Numbered from the stretch's first letter, positions 1 to 12,229 are shown. The stretch is DNA of 64,000 nucleotides from Sophora flavescens (GCA_030762895.1 CM061066.1:117336715-117400714); one strand, 5' to 3'. The notes: generated from the letters alone by a model not told the origin. Numbers and translations are program-made.

Positions 1-1140
1 AACCAAAATAACAATGAGTGAAAAATAAAAAAGGCGAAGCTAGAAGGACATTAATTTCACTACACTCTTTGGTATTAAGTAAATTTCATATAGAATCCAT
101 TAAATTATATAAGTTTACTTTCAATTTCTCTTCAAAAAAAAAAATGGTTTACTTTCAATTTAATAGGTTATATATAAACTTTATCCTACCGAATAATCAA
201 AAATATATTAAAGAGTATTAAAAAGAATGTATTTTAAATATGTTGTCAACAAAAATTCCAAACTTCAAACTTTTGCACATTTCAACCGTCTAATACTTTA
301 ATAACATTCTTTATTATTATTTTTTAAATAATACTTAAATTTGTCCATTAAAAAAAATACGTTTTTCCATTAAAATTTAGAGAAATAAAAGAATTATAAT
401 TATTATATGATTAAAAGTTTTAAATATAGGTCAAAATAGTCTTTATGAAGATAAATATATGCCTAATTTTATCCTAAAAATAATTAATCTGATTGGCATA
501 TAAGAATTTCATATACTATGTTGAGATTTTTTTAATTTTTCTTGAGAATAAAATTATGGAGCAGGAGCACATTTTTTTTTATGGACTTATTTATTTTGTT
601 TTTTTATTTGTTTATTTATTCTTTATTTTTTCTGTTCAATAACTATTTGCCAAGAAAGCACCAGTAGTCATTTTATGTGATGATGACGACGGGCACGTTC
701 AACAACATATCGTTTATCGTCGGCGATCCCCCTCATCGCCGCCGGCAATAACCTCACTTCCCCTCCCGTCACGGAGGCGCAACCGTCCCCATGGAACCTT
801 AACTTCCATCATTTAAATAAAACGGTAAAAAGTCTTCTCTCTTGACAAGACATTCTTTCTTCCTCCCGTCGTTTACGTTCTCCATTACACACCATCGTTC
901 CCAGTCGTTTCCGCGTTTCGTTGAATTCCCCAATTCTCCCTTTTGACTGCAAAATCGAATACCCTAATTGCAGAAAGTAGAAAGAATATGCTTCTCTTAT
1001 TCGATCCTCGCATTGTACACTCCCATTTGCCTTTTCGCTTTAGGGAATCAAATTGCGTTAGCGTTACCATAAATGTTGATTTGAAAAGAAGCTTTTTTTT
1101 TTGTTGTTATTCTTAACTAGCAATTTTCCTTGAATTTCAA
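1..1140 (+). promoter_or_regulatory. Upstream region of the carrier gene
   Basis: The first ~650 bases are very AT-rich and show no credible gene. Composition changes at about 680-800 to a GC-richer stretch typical of a plant core promoter or 5' UTR. An A/T-only TATA-like run (ATTTAAATAAAA, 811-822) is followed by pyrimidine-rich sequence, so transcription may start near 845-870. A pyrimidine tract ending in TTTTCAG at 1141-1147 looks like the acceptor of a 5' UTR intron. Exact start site and donor are not resolved. Confidence 0.35.
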
Positions 1141-1197
1141 TTTTCAGCTTGGAATTTGATCAATTTTGGAAGAGGAAGAGTGTTTCTGATTTCTGTT

Positions 1198-4100
1198 ATG
1201 GTAGCTTTTGATGCATCAATGGGGCTGAAACAGAAGAAGGACGATAGCAAATCGCGATCCAAGTGTGGCAACCCGGTGAAGAAGCCGGGGCCAGTGACAA
1301 TGGATCATGTTTTGATGGCATCACAGGAGACAAAGGAAGCTAGGGAGATTAGGATTCAAAGTCTTTTTGGGTTCTTTGATAAGGAGAATTGTGGTTATTT
1401 AGATTATGCAAATATTGAGGCTGGTCTTTCAGCTCTTCAGATACCTTCTGAGTATAAGTATGCAAAAGATTTGTTGAATGCTTGTGATGCAAACAAGGAT
1501 GGGCGTGTTGATTATCAAGGGTTCAAGAGGTACATGGATAACAAGGAGCTCGAGCTTTACCGAATATTTCAGGCCATTGATGTTGAGCATAGTGGATGTA
1601 TTTTGCCAGAGGAGCTTTGGGAGGCACTTGTAAGGGCAGGCATGTCTTTATTTTATGTAATTAACTACTTTACTAGCTTTTCCTGTTTTCTATTAGCCAA
1701 TGGCCTTTTTTTATAAAAGAAAAAGAATTGTTTACAATTGATTATCCAATTTCTTAGTTTTTTACCTGTTTGAGTGTTTTACTTTTCTTGGTTTTGATTA
1801 TTTACGGAAGGTTAGTTTGAGAAAGAATTATGGTAAGCTATTGGGAGATGTGTCAGAACGGGATGGGATAGAAGTTAGAACTCATGTCATATGTTCTATT
1901 TTATACTTGGCGTGTTTTAAAAATATAACATTTTGGTACCACTAGAAGGGGTGGAACCCAAGAGAACAGAATTGGACATCCTGTTTCGTCCGGTTCTGTT
2001 TATGCACCAAATGCTTCTTATGCATAAAGGCTAGGACTGTACAATCTATGTTCGATAACAAAAAAATCTGTGATTGCCATGGTTTGAGTTGTTTGACTGT
2101 TAAGATAGTGGTACAATGCATACTAGTGTGTTTCTTGATCTTCAGTAGCATCCTGACATCAAATGTCATCGCAAGCCATGAAAGAAAAATTAGAGGTCAG
2201 CAACGTAATTGTGTTATATTATGTACATTCCATTTCCAAACTTTGACACTAGAGTAAGCATATCCTCTTAGAATATGTGTGAAATTCGGAGAAGCCATGA
2301 CTACATTTACTGATCCTCTCAAGTTCCCTTTCCTGTACAGGCTCCAGTTACATTGTGCAAAGTTGAAGGGAAAGGGAAAGTGAGAACATCCTGTTAAAGC
2401 AATCTTCCCATTACATATAGCCTTATTGACTAACTGATTTACTTGTTTTTAGGGTCTATTAATCAGTAGGTATAACCGAGTACAATTACATAACCTGATT
2501 TTAGATTCCAAGGTACAGAAATGAGATTTATCAATTATTCTGACTAACTTTATTTCTAACACCATATGCTCTTGTCGTTTGATTGTCAAATTACATGATT
2601 TTAGTCATTTTGTTTACATCTGCATCAGTGTTTGATTGACAGCTCGCACAATATATTATGAGCCCGTTGATTTCTATTTCATTGTAAATGTTGATGCTTG
2701 ATCGCATCACATCTCTAATATATTTTACTCTATTCTTATGTGATTTAGCTTTTATTGATTTGGTGATGTACTTTGGTGGTTTTTTCATTCTATAAGCCAC
2801 ACTAGTCTCTCTATTGTAGGGATTCAGATTGATGACGAGGAACTCGCTCGTTTTGTTGAGCGTGTTGATAAGGATAATAATGGGGTGATAACATTTGAAG
2901 AATGGAGGGATTTTCTGCTGCTTTACCCTCATGAAGCAACTATTGAGAACATTTACCATTATTTGGAGCGGATATGCATGGTCGATATTGGGGAACAGAC
3001 TGTTATTCCAGCAGGCATTAGCAAGCACATTCATGCAAGTAGGTATCTGATTGCAGGAGGAGTAGCAGGTGCAGCATCACGCACAGCGACTGCACCCCTA
3101 GATCGTTTAAAAGTTGTTTTACAAGTCCAAACAACACGAGCTCATATAATGCCTGCAGTAAAATCTATATGGAAAGAAGGCGGTTTCTTAGCATTTTTTC
3201 GGGGCAACGGCTTGAATGTTCTTAAGGTGGCCCCTGAGAGTGCCATTAGATTTTATACCTATGAGATGCTGAAGACCTTCATGGCGAATGCCAAAGGAGA
3301 AGAGGCAAAGGCTGATGTTGGAGCTATGGGGCGGCTGTTAGCCGGTGGTATAGCTGGTGCTGTAGCTCAAACTGCAATATATCCCATGGATCTTGTTAAA
3401 ACACGGCTGCAAATCTATGCTTGTGAAAGTGGAAGAATTCCTAGTCTTGGGACCCTATCAAAAGATATATGGGTTCAGGAAGGACCCCGTGCATTTTATA
3501 GGGGATTGATTCCTTCTGTTCTTGGGATTATCCCATATGCTGGCATAGATCTTGCTGCGTATGAAACCTTGAAGGATATGTCCAAGAAGTATATTCTCCA
3601 GGATGGAGGTAATAAATATAAAAATTATTTGTTTGTTTTTGTTCTATACCAGATTTGCCTTGTATGTTGAAACTCTGATTTTATGTAGTAGAACCTGGCC
3701 CTCTTGTACAATTAGGATGTGGGACGATATCAGGAGCCCTAGGAGCAACATGTGTTTACCCTTTGCAGGTCGTTAGAACAAGGTACGCTTTGGCTGCAAA
3801 ATATAAAATGGCTTGTTGCCTAAACATCTAGTAAGGATGTGTTTGGATAAACAACTTAATTAAGCCCTTACTCGATAAGCTTTTTTTAAAATAAGCTAAA
3901 ACAACTTATTTTCATAAGCTTCTTTGACAAGCTTATTGTAATAATCTAAAATGAGCTTATATAAAGATCACAACTAATTTTCATAAACTATTTACATAAG
4001 TTTACTTTCATAAGCTAGAGTTCAAGCTCTTTATAAGCTCTTCCAAATGCATCCTAACTTGAATCATTTTTGCTTTCTATGGAAATTAGAAACTGACATA

Positions 4101-4292
4101 GCTGTTGATTTCAGAATGCAGGCTCAACCCTCTTATAAGGGAATGGGTGATGTATTCAGAAAAACCTTGAAACATGAAGGTTTTAGGGGATTCTACAAAG
4201 GACTATTTCCTAACTTGCTCAAAGTAGTACCATCGGCCAGTATCACTTATATGGTTTATGAGTCTATGAAAAAAAGCTTGGATTTGGAGTGA
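1198..4292 (+). CDS. Calcium-dependent ATP-Mg/phosphate mitochondrial carrier (SCaMC/APC type)
   Basis: Exons by splice sites and frame: 1198-1639, 2820-3608, 3692-3782, 4115-4292; 499 residues. The start is the first ATG after a likely 5' UTR acceptor; the open frame extends 14 codons further upstream without an ATG. The N-terminal half has four EF-hand loops (about residues 61-72, 97-108, 128-139, 164-175). The fourth is canonical (D164, D166, N168, G169, E175); loops 1 and 2 lack the usual final Glu. The C-terminal half has three mitochondrial carrier repeats with signatures PLDRLK (240-245), PMDLVK (336-341) and PLQVVR (434-439). Known family role: exchange of ATP-Mg or ADP for phosphate across the inner mitochondrial membrane, switched on by Ca2+ binding to the EF-hands. 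Length and domain order fit plant APC1-3 proteins; which paralogue this is cannot be told. No frameshift or stop, so probably functional. Confidence 0.93.
1640..2819 (+). other. Intron 1 of the carrier gene, GC-AG type
   Basis: The reading frame and the conserved Ala-Gly-Ile/Gln junction require the exon to end at G1639 and resume at G2820. The donor is then CAG|GCATGT rather than GT, and the acceptor is ATTGTAG. A strong-looking GTAAGG lies nine bases upstream (1630) but would break the frame with this acceptor. Otherwise the 1.18 kb intron contains nothing I recognise. Confidence 0.75.
3835..4054. mobile_element. Tourist-like MITE in carrier intron 3
   Basis: A 220 bp AT-rich element with matching ends: GGATGTGTTTGGA on the left and TCCAAATGCATCC on the right. 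It is flanked by the 3 bp direct repeat TAA (3832-3834 and 4055-4057), the target duplication expected of PIF/Harbinger-type MITEs. It is rich in AAGCTTAT-like words. Its ends resemble those of the larger elements at 18153-19361 and 59120-59612. Confidence 0.8.
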
Positions 4293-4948
4293 AGAACCAT
4301 ACTGCTTCATTCGACGATTACTCTTATTTACATGGCTGACCATTGGCAACTATTGCGAATGGTTTGTCAATGAAGATAATGATGACAAGAATAAAGTCCA
4401 CAACTGATTATTGTGACAATTGTCTAAATTCATTCTTTTTTATATAGATAACACTACTTTCAAAATTCTTGGGAGGACGAAATTGGTTTGTCCTGTATTG
4501 TGCTTCATTAAATTAATATGAAGCTTCATATCCATTAGCAGATTTTGTTGTACGATTGAGAAGAATCACAATTAGTTTCGATTTTGTAATTGTAATTTGT
4601 AATATTTAGTTGATGAGATTGTTCATCTTTACTCTTATAGCTGATCGGTCCATTTGTTCAACTTCTCATGCCCTCATCATTTGTTGGATTAATTTTTGAA
4701 TTTTTAGTAATTTTTTGGTATCTTAAACAGTTTGTACGTCATTCTGATTTTGGTACCGGCGATGATGCTAATTTATATTTGCATGTCCCTAAAAGATGAA
4801 CTACGATAGTTGTAATAATTTACACGTTGTTCGAATATTTCTATGCAATTCATTGAATAACACTTGGTTCTGCATGAAATCTGTCTGAATGGTACTGCAT
4901 GAAATTGTCTGAATGGTAATTTTATAAAAATAACTAAAACAAATAGGC
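4293..4948 (+). other. 3' UTR and flank of the carrier gene
   Basis: No gene is visible. A possible polyadenylation signal AATAAA lies at 4390-4395, about 100 bases after the stop codon. The rest is AT-rich flank up to the copia insertion. Confidence 0.4.
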
Positions 4949-4953
4949 CGTAA

Positions 4954-5657
4954 TGTTGGGAAAAAAAAAACCAGATATAACAATCTGTAATGATGCAAAT
5001 ATTTTTTCCCTTCACCTGGCAAATAAATAGGCACAACAAAAATATTCTTCCACAGGATAATATCAATGGTAGAAAAATAGACAACAATGACACCACAATT
5101 TTAACGTGGAAAACTCCCCAGTGTAGGGATAAAAACCACGGGACCAAGTCCAGCAAAAAACTTCCACTATAAATAATAATGGGTACACCAAGTCTTCCTA
5201 GAAATACTAGGGAACACCAAATCAGCAACACATCACCCAAAAGGTGGATACAAGCAAGCAACAAGAGAGAAACCCCACAACAATGGGTATAACAACTCAG
5301 CTCAAAGAGAAGGCAAAACAACAAATAAAATATATCAAGCTAACGAGCTCATTGGTAGGAATAACATACTGAAATTTCAGCAAAAACGAAGCAAGTTTGC
5401 TACACTACCTTCCTCCACCTTCTTCTCTTTTCTTCTTCGTCATTTGTCTTTGTTTCTCGGTTTCTATCTTTTTGTTTCTCGTCAGGCAAAATGACACACT
5501 AAAAACCCTTCCTTTCTTTCTTTCTTATTTGGACCTTTAGTCCCTCTTTTTCTTTTTCTTAATACCACATGGACTTGGCCATCAATTTTATTATTACCTT
5601 TTTTTTTCTTTTTCTTCTAATTAATGTGGGACCCACTTAGGAGTGACCCACCCAACA
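4954..5657 (-). repeat. 3' LTR of the copia element
   Basis: A 704 bp LTR, near-identical to 9713-10408; I count roughly twenty substitutions and small indels by eye. The main difference is a variant patch near 5430-5455. Open frames inside it (for example 4773-5324, minus) are LTR sequence and not genes. Confidence 0.93.
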
Positions 5658-5671
5658 AATCTCCCCCTCAC
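5658..5671 (-). other. Polypurine tract of the copia element
   Basis: Reads GTGAGGGGGAGATT on the minus strand, directly abutting the 3' LTR. This is the expected site for plus-strand DNA priming. Confidence 0.85.
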
Positions 5672-5674
5672 GAC

Positions 5675-8600
5675 TCAAGTGGGAAGATACTGCTCGACCA
5701 AGCCCGCCTTCTTTCTACAGCAAATCAACTTTGTCATAGGCAAAGTCTTTGTCATCATATCTGAACCATTTTCATCAGTATGGATCTTTTCAAGTGAAAA
5801 TGTCTTCATCTCTAACGCATCTCGTATCTAATGATACCGCACCTCAATGTGCTTTGACCTTGAATGAAAAGTTGGATTCTTGCTGAGATGGATAGCACTC
5901 TGACTGTCACAAAATAACATAAACTTTTCTTGCTTGAGGCCCAACTCTTGTAGGAATTTATGCATCCACAAAAGTTCTTTAGAAGCTTCAGTAATGGCAA
6001 TATACTCAGCTTCAGTGGTAGACAAAGCAACACATTTTTGCAATCTTGATTGCCAAGACACCGCTCCCCCTGCAAAAGTCATCAAATATCCAGAAGTAGA
6101 TTTTCTAGAATCAACATCACCGGCCATATCTCGAAACTGTAGCCGTCTAACACGGGTTGACCACCCCCAAAGCATAAACATACCTGGAAGTGCCTCCGAG
6201 ATACCCGAAAATCCACTTCACCGCTTGCCGGTGGTCTCTACCGGGATTAGAGAGAAAACGACTAACAACTCCAACAGCATGGGCAATATCCGGCCTTGTG
6301 CATACCATAGCATACATCAAACTACCAACCGCGGATGCATAAGGAACCTTCTTCATCTCTTCTTTGTCTTTCTCACTTGTAGGGCATTGTTGAGAGCTCA
6401 ACTTGAAATGACTTGCAAGTGGAGTACTAACAGGTTTGGAATTGCTCATGTTAAACCTCTCTAATACCTTATCAATATACTTATGTTGAGACAACCACAA
6501 TTTATCATTCTTCCTATCACGAGTAATTCTCATGCCAAGGATTTGCTTTGCAGGACCCAAATCCTTCATAGCAAAGGCCTTGCTCAAATCTTTCTTCAGA
6601 CAATCAATCTTCTTTGTGTCATGACCAACAATCAACATGTCATCCACATATAGCAAGAGGATAATAAAATCATCATCAGGGAATTTCTTCACAAACACAC
6701 AATGATCTGAAGTGGTTTTACTATAACCATGTTTCTCCATGAAAGAATCAAATTTCTTATACCATTGCCTTGGTGCTTGCTTGAGTCCATACAGACTTTT
6801 CTTCAACTTGCACACAAGCTGCTCTTTTCCTCTGACCTTGAAGCCTTCAGGTTGCTCCATATAAATTTCCTCCTCCAAATCACCATGAAGGAATGCTGTC
6901 TTCACATCAAGTTGTTCAACCTCTAGGTTCAAGCTAGCTGCTAATCCAAGCACAACTCGAATAGAGGACATCTTCACCACAGGTGAGAAAATTTCTTCAA
7001 AGTCAATACCTTTCCTCTGATTGAAGCCTTTCACAACCAATCTTGCTTTGTACCTTGGTTGGGAGCTATTCTCTTCTGATTTCAGCTTGAACACCCACTT
7101 GTTCTTGAGTGCTTTCGTACCCTTAGGCAACTTCACCAATTCAAATGTGTGATTCTCATGCAAGGAATTTATTTCTTCTTGCATGGCCTTCAACCACTCT
7201 TCCTTGTGCACATTTACAATAGCCTCTTCAAAACTTTCTGGCTCTCCACCATCAGTGATCATCACATACTCGTGTGGAGTGTATCTTTGGGAGGCATGAC
7301 GCTCTCTAGTAGATCTTCTCAACTGAGGCTCAACTGGTGGCTCAAATGGAACCTCTTCAACCGGTTCATCATGGGGAGGTGTAGGGTCGTCATTTGCATT
7401 CCCATCATCTACCTGTATATCTCCCCCTTCAACAAGATTTCCAGTAGGGGGTTTATGCACAACATCAATATATCTTCTGGCAACCGGTTTCTGTTTCTCA
7501 GCTTTCTCAAAATCTTCAATGGTTTGGTCTTCAAGAAATATCACATCCCGGCTTCTGATAATTTTTCTGTCAGCTGGATCCCAGAGTCTATAACCAAACT
7601 CTTCATGACCATAACCCAAGAATACACATTGTTTGGATTTTCCATCAAGCTTGGACCTCTCATCTCTTGGAATGTGAACAAAAGTCCTGCAGCCAAACAC
7701 TCTCAAATGACTATAAGAGACATCTTTCCCTGTCCATACTCTGTTTGGAACATCACCATCTAGTGGCACAGAAGGAGAAAGGTTGATTAAATCCACTGCA
7801 GTTCTCATTGCTTCACCCCAAAAGGATTTGGGTAATTTTGCATGAGAGAGCATACACCTGATTCTGTCATTAATGGTATGGTTCATTCTCTTTGCAACTC
7901 CATTATGTTGAGGCGTCTTTGGAACTGTCTTCTCAAGCCTGATTCCATGTTCTTTGCAATATTCTTCAAATGGACCCCTGTATTCACCACCATTATCTGC
8001 TCGGACACATTTCAACTTGCTTCCTTTTTCTCTTTCAACACTTGCATGAAAGTGCTTGAAGACACCAAGTACCTGGTCTTTAGATTTCAAAGCAAAAGCC
8101 CACACTTTTCTAGAGTGATCATCAATAAAAGTAACAAAGTATGAAGCACCACCAAGAGACTTACAATCCATAGTGCAAACATCAGTATGAATTAAATCAA
8201 GAACATTTGGCCTCCTATGAGGACCAGAACTACGAAATGAAATTCTATGTTGTTTTCCAACAAAACAATGAGAGCAAGTATTTAAAGGTGTACCTTTCAT
8301 AGGAAGAGAATTTTTCCTAGCAAGGATGTTGAGTCCTTTCTCACTCAAGTGACCAAGGCGCATATGCCACAAATCAGAAGAAGCATCTTCAATTGCATTC
8401 ACTTCCTCCTTGCTTAACTTTCCAGGCATCCTGTAGAGAGTAGTGAGGCTTTCTTCTTTTGCCACCACTAGTGACCCTTTGGTGAGCTTGCATATGCCAC
8501 CACCAAAGTAAGTATGATAACCCTGAATATCCAAGGCTTTAACAGAAATCAAGTTGAGACGGATATCTGGAACATGTCTGACATTCTTCAATTGCAGCTT

Positions 8601-9669
8601 GCACCCAATGCTGGTTTCAATCCAAACATCTCCCATACCAACAATTTTACATACCCTTTCATTTCCCATTTTAACTGTGCCAAAATCACCAGCAGTATAA
8701 GATGAGAAGAAATCATGCCTAGGAGTGACATGGTATGAGGCTCCAGAATCAACAATCCAACTAGAATCATGGCATGCTAGATTTATAGAATTATCATCAC
8801 AGACAATGTAAACATCACTATCAGATGCAACTGCAGTTGTGTCTTTATCATTTTTCTTCTCTTTGTCTACGTCTCTTTCTCTTGACTTCTCTCTCTTTAG
8901 GAACCTGCATTGTCTTTTGATGTGTCCCACCTTGCCACAATGATAACATTTCACTTCTTTTCTAGTCCTGGACTTGCTTCTTGACTGGCTACGACTGTCA
9001 GATTTTTCATGCTTATGGAAATGTCTGGTTTGACTTCTCCCCCGTGACTCTGCAACTAGTGCTTCTGACTGAGTGGAGGTACCATTCAAACCACGCTCCT
9101 TTCTTCTAGCTTCTTCATTCAACATGCTCTCTTTTACCATTGACATTGTCAACTTCCCATTATGAGCTGAGTTAGTCAATGTCACAACCAGAACTTCCCA
9201 AGTGTCAGGCAAGGAACTAAGCAACAACAAGGCTTGCAACTCATCATCTAATTTAATATCTCATTCTTTGTCAACTGATTCCGATGATTCGAAAAATGCT
9301 CATATGCTCTGCCATTGAATCCCCTTCTTTGTATTTCATATTCACCAGCTTCAGGATCGAAATGCTTTATTTTGCACATTCTTCCGCTCATACAGCTCGG
9401 CCAGACTTCTTCCACATTTTTCGGGCATCCGTTTTCGTGTCTACATGAGGATATACACTCAAATCCAGCCACCGCCTAATCAAAGCAACTGCCTTTCTAT
9501 TCATCTTCTTCCAATCACTTTCATTTTTATCCTTGGGTCGAGCAAAGTGTCCCCCTCAATGGGATCATACAAGTCTTTCTTTGTATAACATATCTTCCAT
9601 GAGGGTCTTCCAAAGTGTATAATTTGTAGAGTTCAGCTTAATCATATTTGGCCCTTGATTTTCCTCCAT
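5675..9669 (-). pseudogene. Copia gag-pol polyprotein, disrupted
   Basis: Gag opens at ATG 9667-9669 and is frameshifted several times before about 9240. A long open segment (9239-6147, 1030 residues) then carries a CCHC zinc knuckle (C98, C101, H106, C111), protease DSGA (164-167), the integrase core with its two Asp positions, RT with YVDD (nt 6639-6650) and part of RNase H. A frameshift near 6150-6180 moves RNase H into another frame (to 5828), where DSQSAIHLSKN is still clear. TAG at 5828-5830 interrupts it, and the frame continues to a natural stop at 5675-5677. At 7890-7892 the expected catalytic Glu of integrase is Lys (AAG). Reverse transcription and integration functions are recognised by family motifs only; the copy is dead. 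Confidence 0.92.
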
Positions 9670-9696
9670 TTAAATGCACAGTACAAAACAACCTAA

Positions 9697-9709
9697 GCTC
9701 TTGATACCA
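9697..9709 (-). other. Primer-binding site of the copia element
   Basis: On the minus strand, three bases inside the 5' LTR, the sequence TGGTATCAAGAGC matches the usual TGGTATCAGAGC complement of initiator Met tRNA, with one extra A. Confidence 0.8.
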
Positions 9710-9712
9710 CTT

Positions 9713-10408
9713 TGTTGGGAAAAAAAACCAGATATAACAATCTGTAATGATGCAAATATTTTTTCCCTTCACCTGTGCAAATAAATAGGCACAACAAAAA
9801 TATTCTTCCACAGGATAATATCAATGGCAGAAAAATAGACAGCAATGACACCACAATTTTAACGTGGAAAACTCCCCAATGTAGGGATAAAAACCACGGG
9901 ACCAAGTCCAGCAAAAAATTCCACTATAAATAATAATGGGTACACCAAGTCTTCCTAGAAATACTAGGGAACACCAAATCAGCAACACATCACCCAAAAG
10001 GTGGATACAAGCAAGCAACAAGAGAGAAACCCCACAACAATGGGTATAACAACTCAGCTCAAAGAGAAGGCAAAACAACAAATAAAATATATCAAGCTAA
10101 CGAGCTCATTGGTAGGAATAACATACTGAAATTTAAGCAAAAACGAAGCAAGTTTGCTACACCACCTTCCTCCACCTTCTTCTCTTTTCTTACCCGTCGT
10201 TGTGCTGTTTCTCGGTTTCTATCTTTTTGTTTCTCGTCAGGCAAAATGACACACTAAAAACCCTTCCTTTCTTTCTTTCTTATTTGGACCTTTAGTTCCT
10301 CTTTTTCTTTTTCTTAATACCACATGGGCTTGGCCCATCAATTTTATTATTACCGTTTTTTTTTCTTCTAATTAACGTGGGACCCACTTAGGAGTGACCC
10401 ACCCAACA
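9713..10408 (-). repeat. 5' LTR of the copia element
   Basis: A 696 bp direct copy of 4954-5657, ending at the second CGTAA target duplication. In the element's orientation this LTR would carry the promoter. Confidence 0.93.
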
Positions 10409-10413
10409 CGTAA

Positions 10414-11187
10414 GAATATAAGATTAACAGCATGTTTGGTTTCACGGCTAGTTCATGGTCCACCACACGTTTGAACTAATAGTGGCTTTTGCAGTGCAAA
10501 GCACGTTTGAGGCTTTTTCATCACAATATCAAACATATGTTAAGAATAAATGTCTATTGGAACGTGAACAAGCCGAGTGCTTACCCTACTTATTCTTTTT
10601 TTTTTTTTTATAAAAAAATTTAGGATTATAAGATGATGCTCCAATCCAAAGTAGGGAAGTGCTTACCCTACTTCTACCGCCATCAAAATGCTCATTTGTA
10701 ATTTGTAACTTGTAATTCTTAAAATTTGGGCTTTATGTCTAACTCAGCTCTACATCGGTTTTGTTGGGTTTCGGTTTTTTTGATCTGTTTTCGGTTTTCT
10801 TTTGAATCGATTTGGATATGAACACCCTTCAGGAAGGGTGTGAGAGATAGAGTGAAGGAGGTTGAGGGAGAGAGGGTGGGAGGTTGAAGGTGGAAGGAGA
10901 AGGACCCAAAAAACAGATGCAAAAGGGAGAAGGACCCAAGATTAATATTTTTTTTTTCTTTTCAAAATGATCCTTGCTCACGATGTGCGACCTATTAGGT
11001 GGCGCACCTTAGAACTTCCTCGGCTTATAAAATGAGTTTCAACATTTTTTTTAAAGTTTTTTCTTTTGGAAGAGCTCGAATAAACAAATGTGTAAGTATG
11101 AGAACAATTTTTTTATTAAAGAAATCATTTTTTTTAAAAACTGAAACAAATGGGTCATAAGAATACAAAAGGTTTTATTGCAGTTGC
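10414..11187. other. Intergenic DNA without recognised features
   Basis: AT-rich sequence with several homopolymer runs. A purine-rich patch lies near 10850-10910. The open frames here are short and lack coding character. I see no gene, RNA or clear repeat. Confidence 0.4.
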
Positions 11188-11566
11188 GATCCTTATACTA
11201 TTGATCTTGTGTGTTTTTGGTCCCTAAAGTTATTTTTGTGCATATTTGATCTTCATATTTTTTTAATGTCGCAAATTTGATACTTCTATCCAATGTTTGT
11301 CAATTTTTTCAACAATTCACAGAGATGAACCACTGCTCTAAACACATGGAACCTCTAGTTGAGCTTATGTTGAATCGAAAAGGTAGAGGAGGGTAAACCT
11401 CAACCAAAGGTTCTGTGCATTTAGATGAGTGATTCCTCTATATCAATCATTAAAAAAATTGTCAGACAATAAACAAAAGGACCGAATTAGCAACTTTGAA
11501 AAATAGGGAATCAAACGTGCAAAAAAATAAAAATAAAAAATTATAGAGACCAAAATCGAACATGAT
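11188..11566. repeat. Palindromic MITE-like repeat
   Basis: The two halves are imperfect inverted copies. The left arm around 11325-11360 (GAACCACTGCTCTAAACACA and on) pairs with the right arm around 11395-11440. The outer arms carry TTTGGTCCCTA and its complement. No coding potential. Ends are approximate and no target duplication could be fixed. Confidence 0.5.
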
Positions 11567-11828
11567 TATTAAAAAAATTTCAATTAAAATAGTACTTATT
11601 ACATGGATGATAATTACTTTTTCAAGTATGTTTATTATAAAGATTTTATCTAATAAGAATTCGTTTTAAAAATTTGGGGAAAAAATCCTAAGACACGTAG
11701 TATATTAAAAAAGAAATATATATTATATCAAAAAAGAAAGAAAAATAAATATTTGTATATGTAATTTATATAATAAATATAAAAATATAATAATATATTG
11801 ATCACCAAAAAAATATATAATAAAAAAT

Positions 11829-12193
11829 AGGCTGAATTGTACTTTTGGTCCCCTATTTTACTGCTTGGGTGATTTTGGTCCCACAATTTTTTCCCGCTCG
11901 ATTTTAGTCTCCACATTTAAAAAATATGCAATTTTGTCCCATCTGTATGTTAACATCCAATAATTAATTGTGTATCTGATATGACTTATGATATTCTAAC
12001 CTTATTTACACTTTCTAACAAGTGATGCCATAAGTGAATGTTGATTTGGAATGTTAATTATTGGATGTTAACCTACATGTGGACCAAAATTACACATTTT
12101 TAAAATATGGAGACTAAAATCAAGATGGAAAAAAATTGAAGGGCCAAAATCGTCCAAACAGTAAAATAAGGGGACCAAAAGTACAATTAACCT
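11829..12193. repeat. Palindromic MITE-like repeat upstream of RPS27
   Basis: A 365 bp fold-back. The left end AGGCTGAATTGTACTTTTGG pairs with the right end CCAAAAGTACAATTAACCT, and pairing continues inward for about 140 bases per arm, with GTTAACATCCAATAATTAA near the centre. Flanks are (T)AAAAT and TAAATAATAA, too simple to define a target duplication. It resembles the very common legume repeat with TTTTGGTCCCC arms. Confidence 0.7.
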
Positions 12194-12229
12194 TAAATAA
12201 TAAATAATAAATGGTTTCGACCAAGCTTT

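Larger units (their letters stand above)
4954..10408 (-). mobile_element. Complete but mutated Ty1/copia retrotransposon (Tnt1/Tork-like)
   Basis: Two direct LTRs (4954-5657 and 9713-10408), each beginning TGTTGGG and ending CCCAACA, bracket a 4 kb internal region read on the minus strand. The 5 bp CGTAA is directly repeated at 4949-4953 and 10409-10413, which shows an undisturbed insertion. A tRNA-iMet-type primer site lies inside the upstream LTR and a polypurine tract inside the downstream LTR. Domain order protease, integrase, RT, RNase H marks it as copia. The gag and integrase wording resembles the Tnt1 group; that lineage is inferred. Frameshifts, a stop codon and an altered integrase residue make it inactive. 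Confidence 0.95.

Noticed and set aside
1630..1635. GTAAGG as donor of carrier intron 1
   Set aside because: Good consensus, but joining it to the acceptor at 2819 shifts the frame and loses conserved residues; the GC donor at 1640 fits.
4773..5324. Minus-strand 183-codon hydrophobic frame, repeated at 9821-10081
   Set aside because: Lies within the copia LTRs and is broken differently in the two copies, so it is LTR sequence and not a membrane protein gene.
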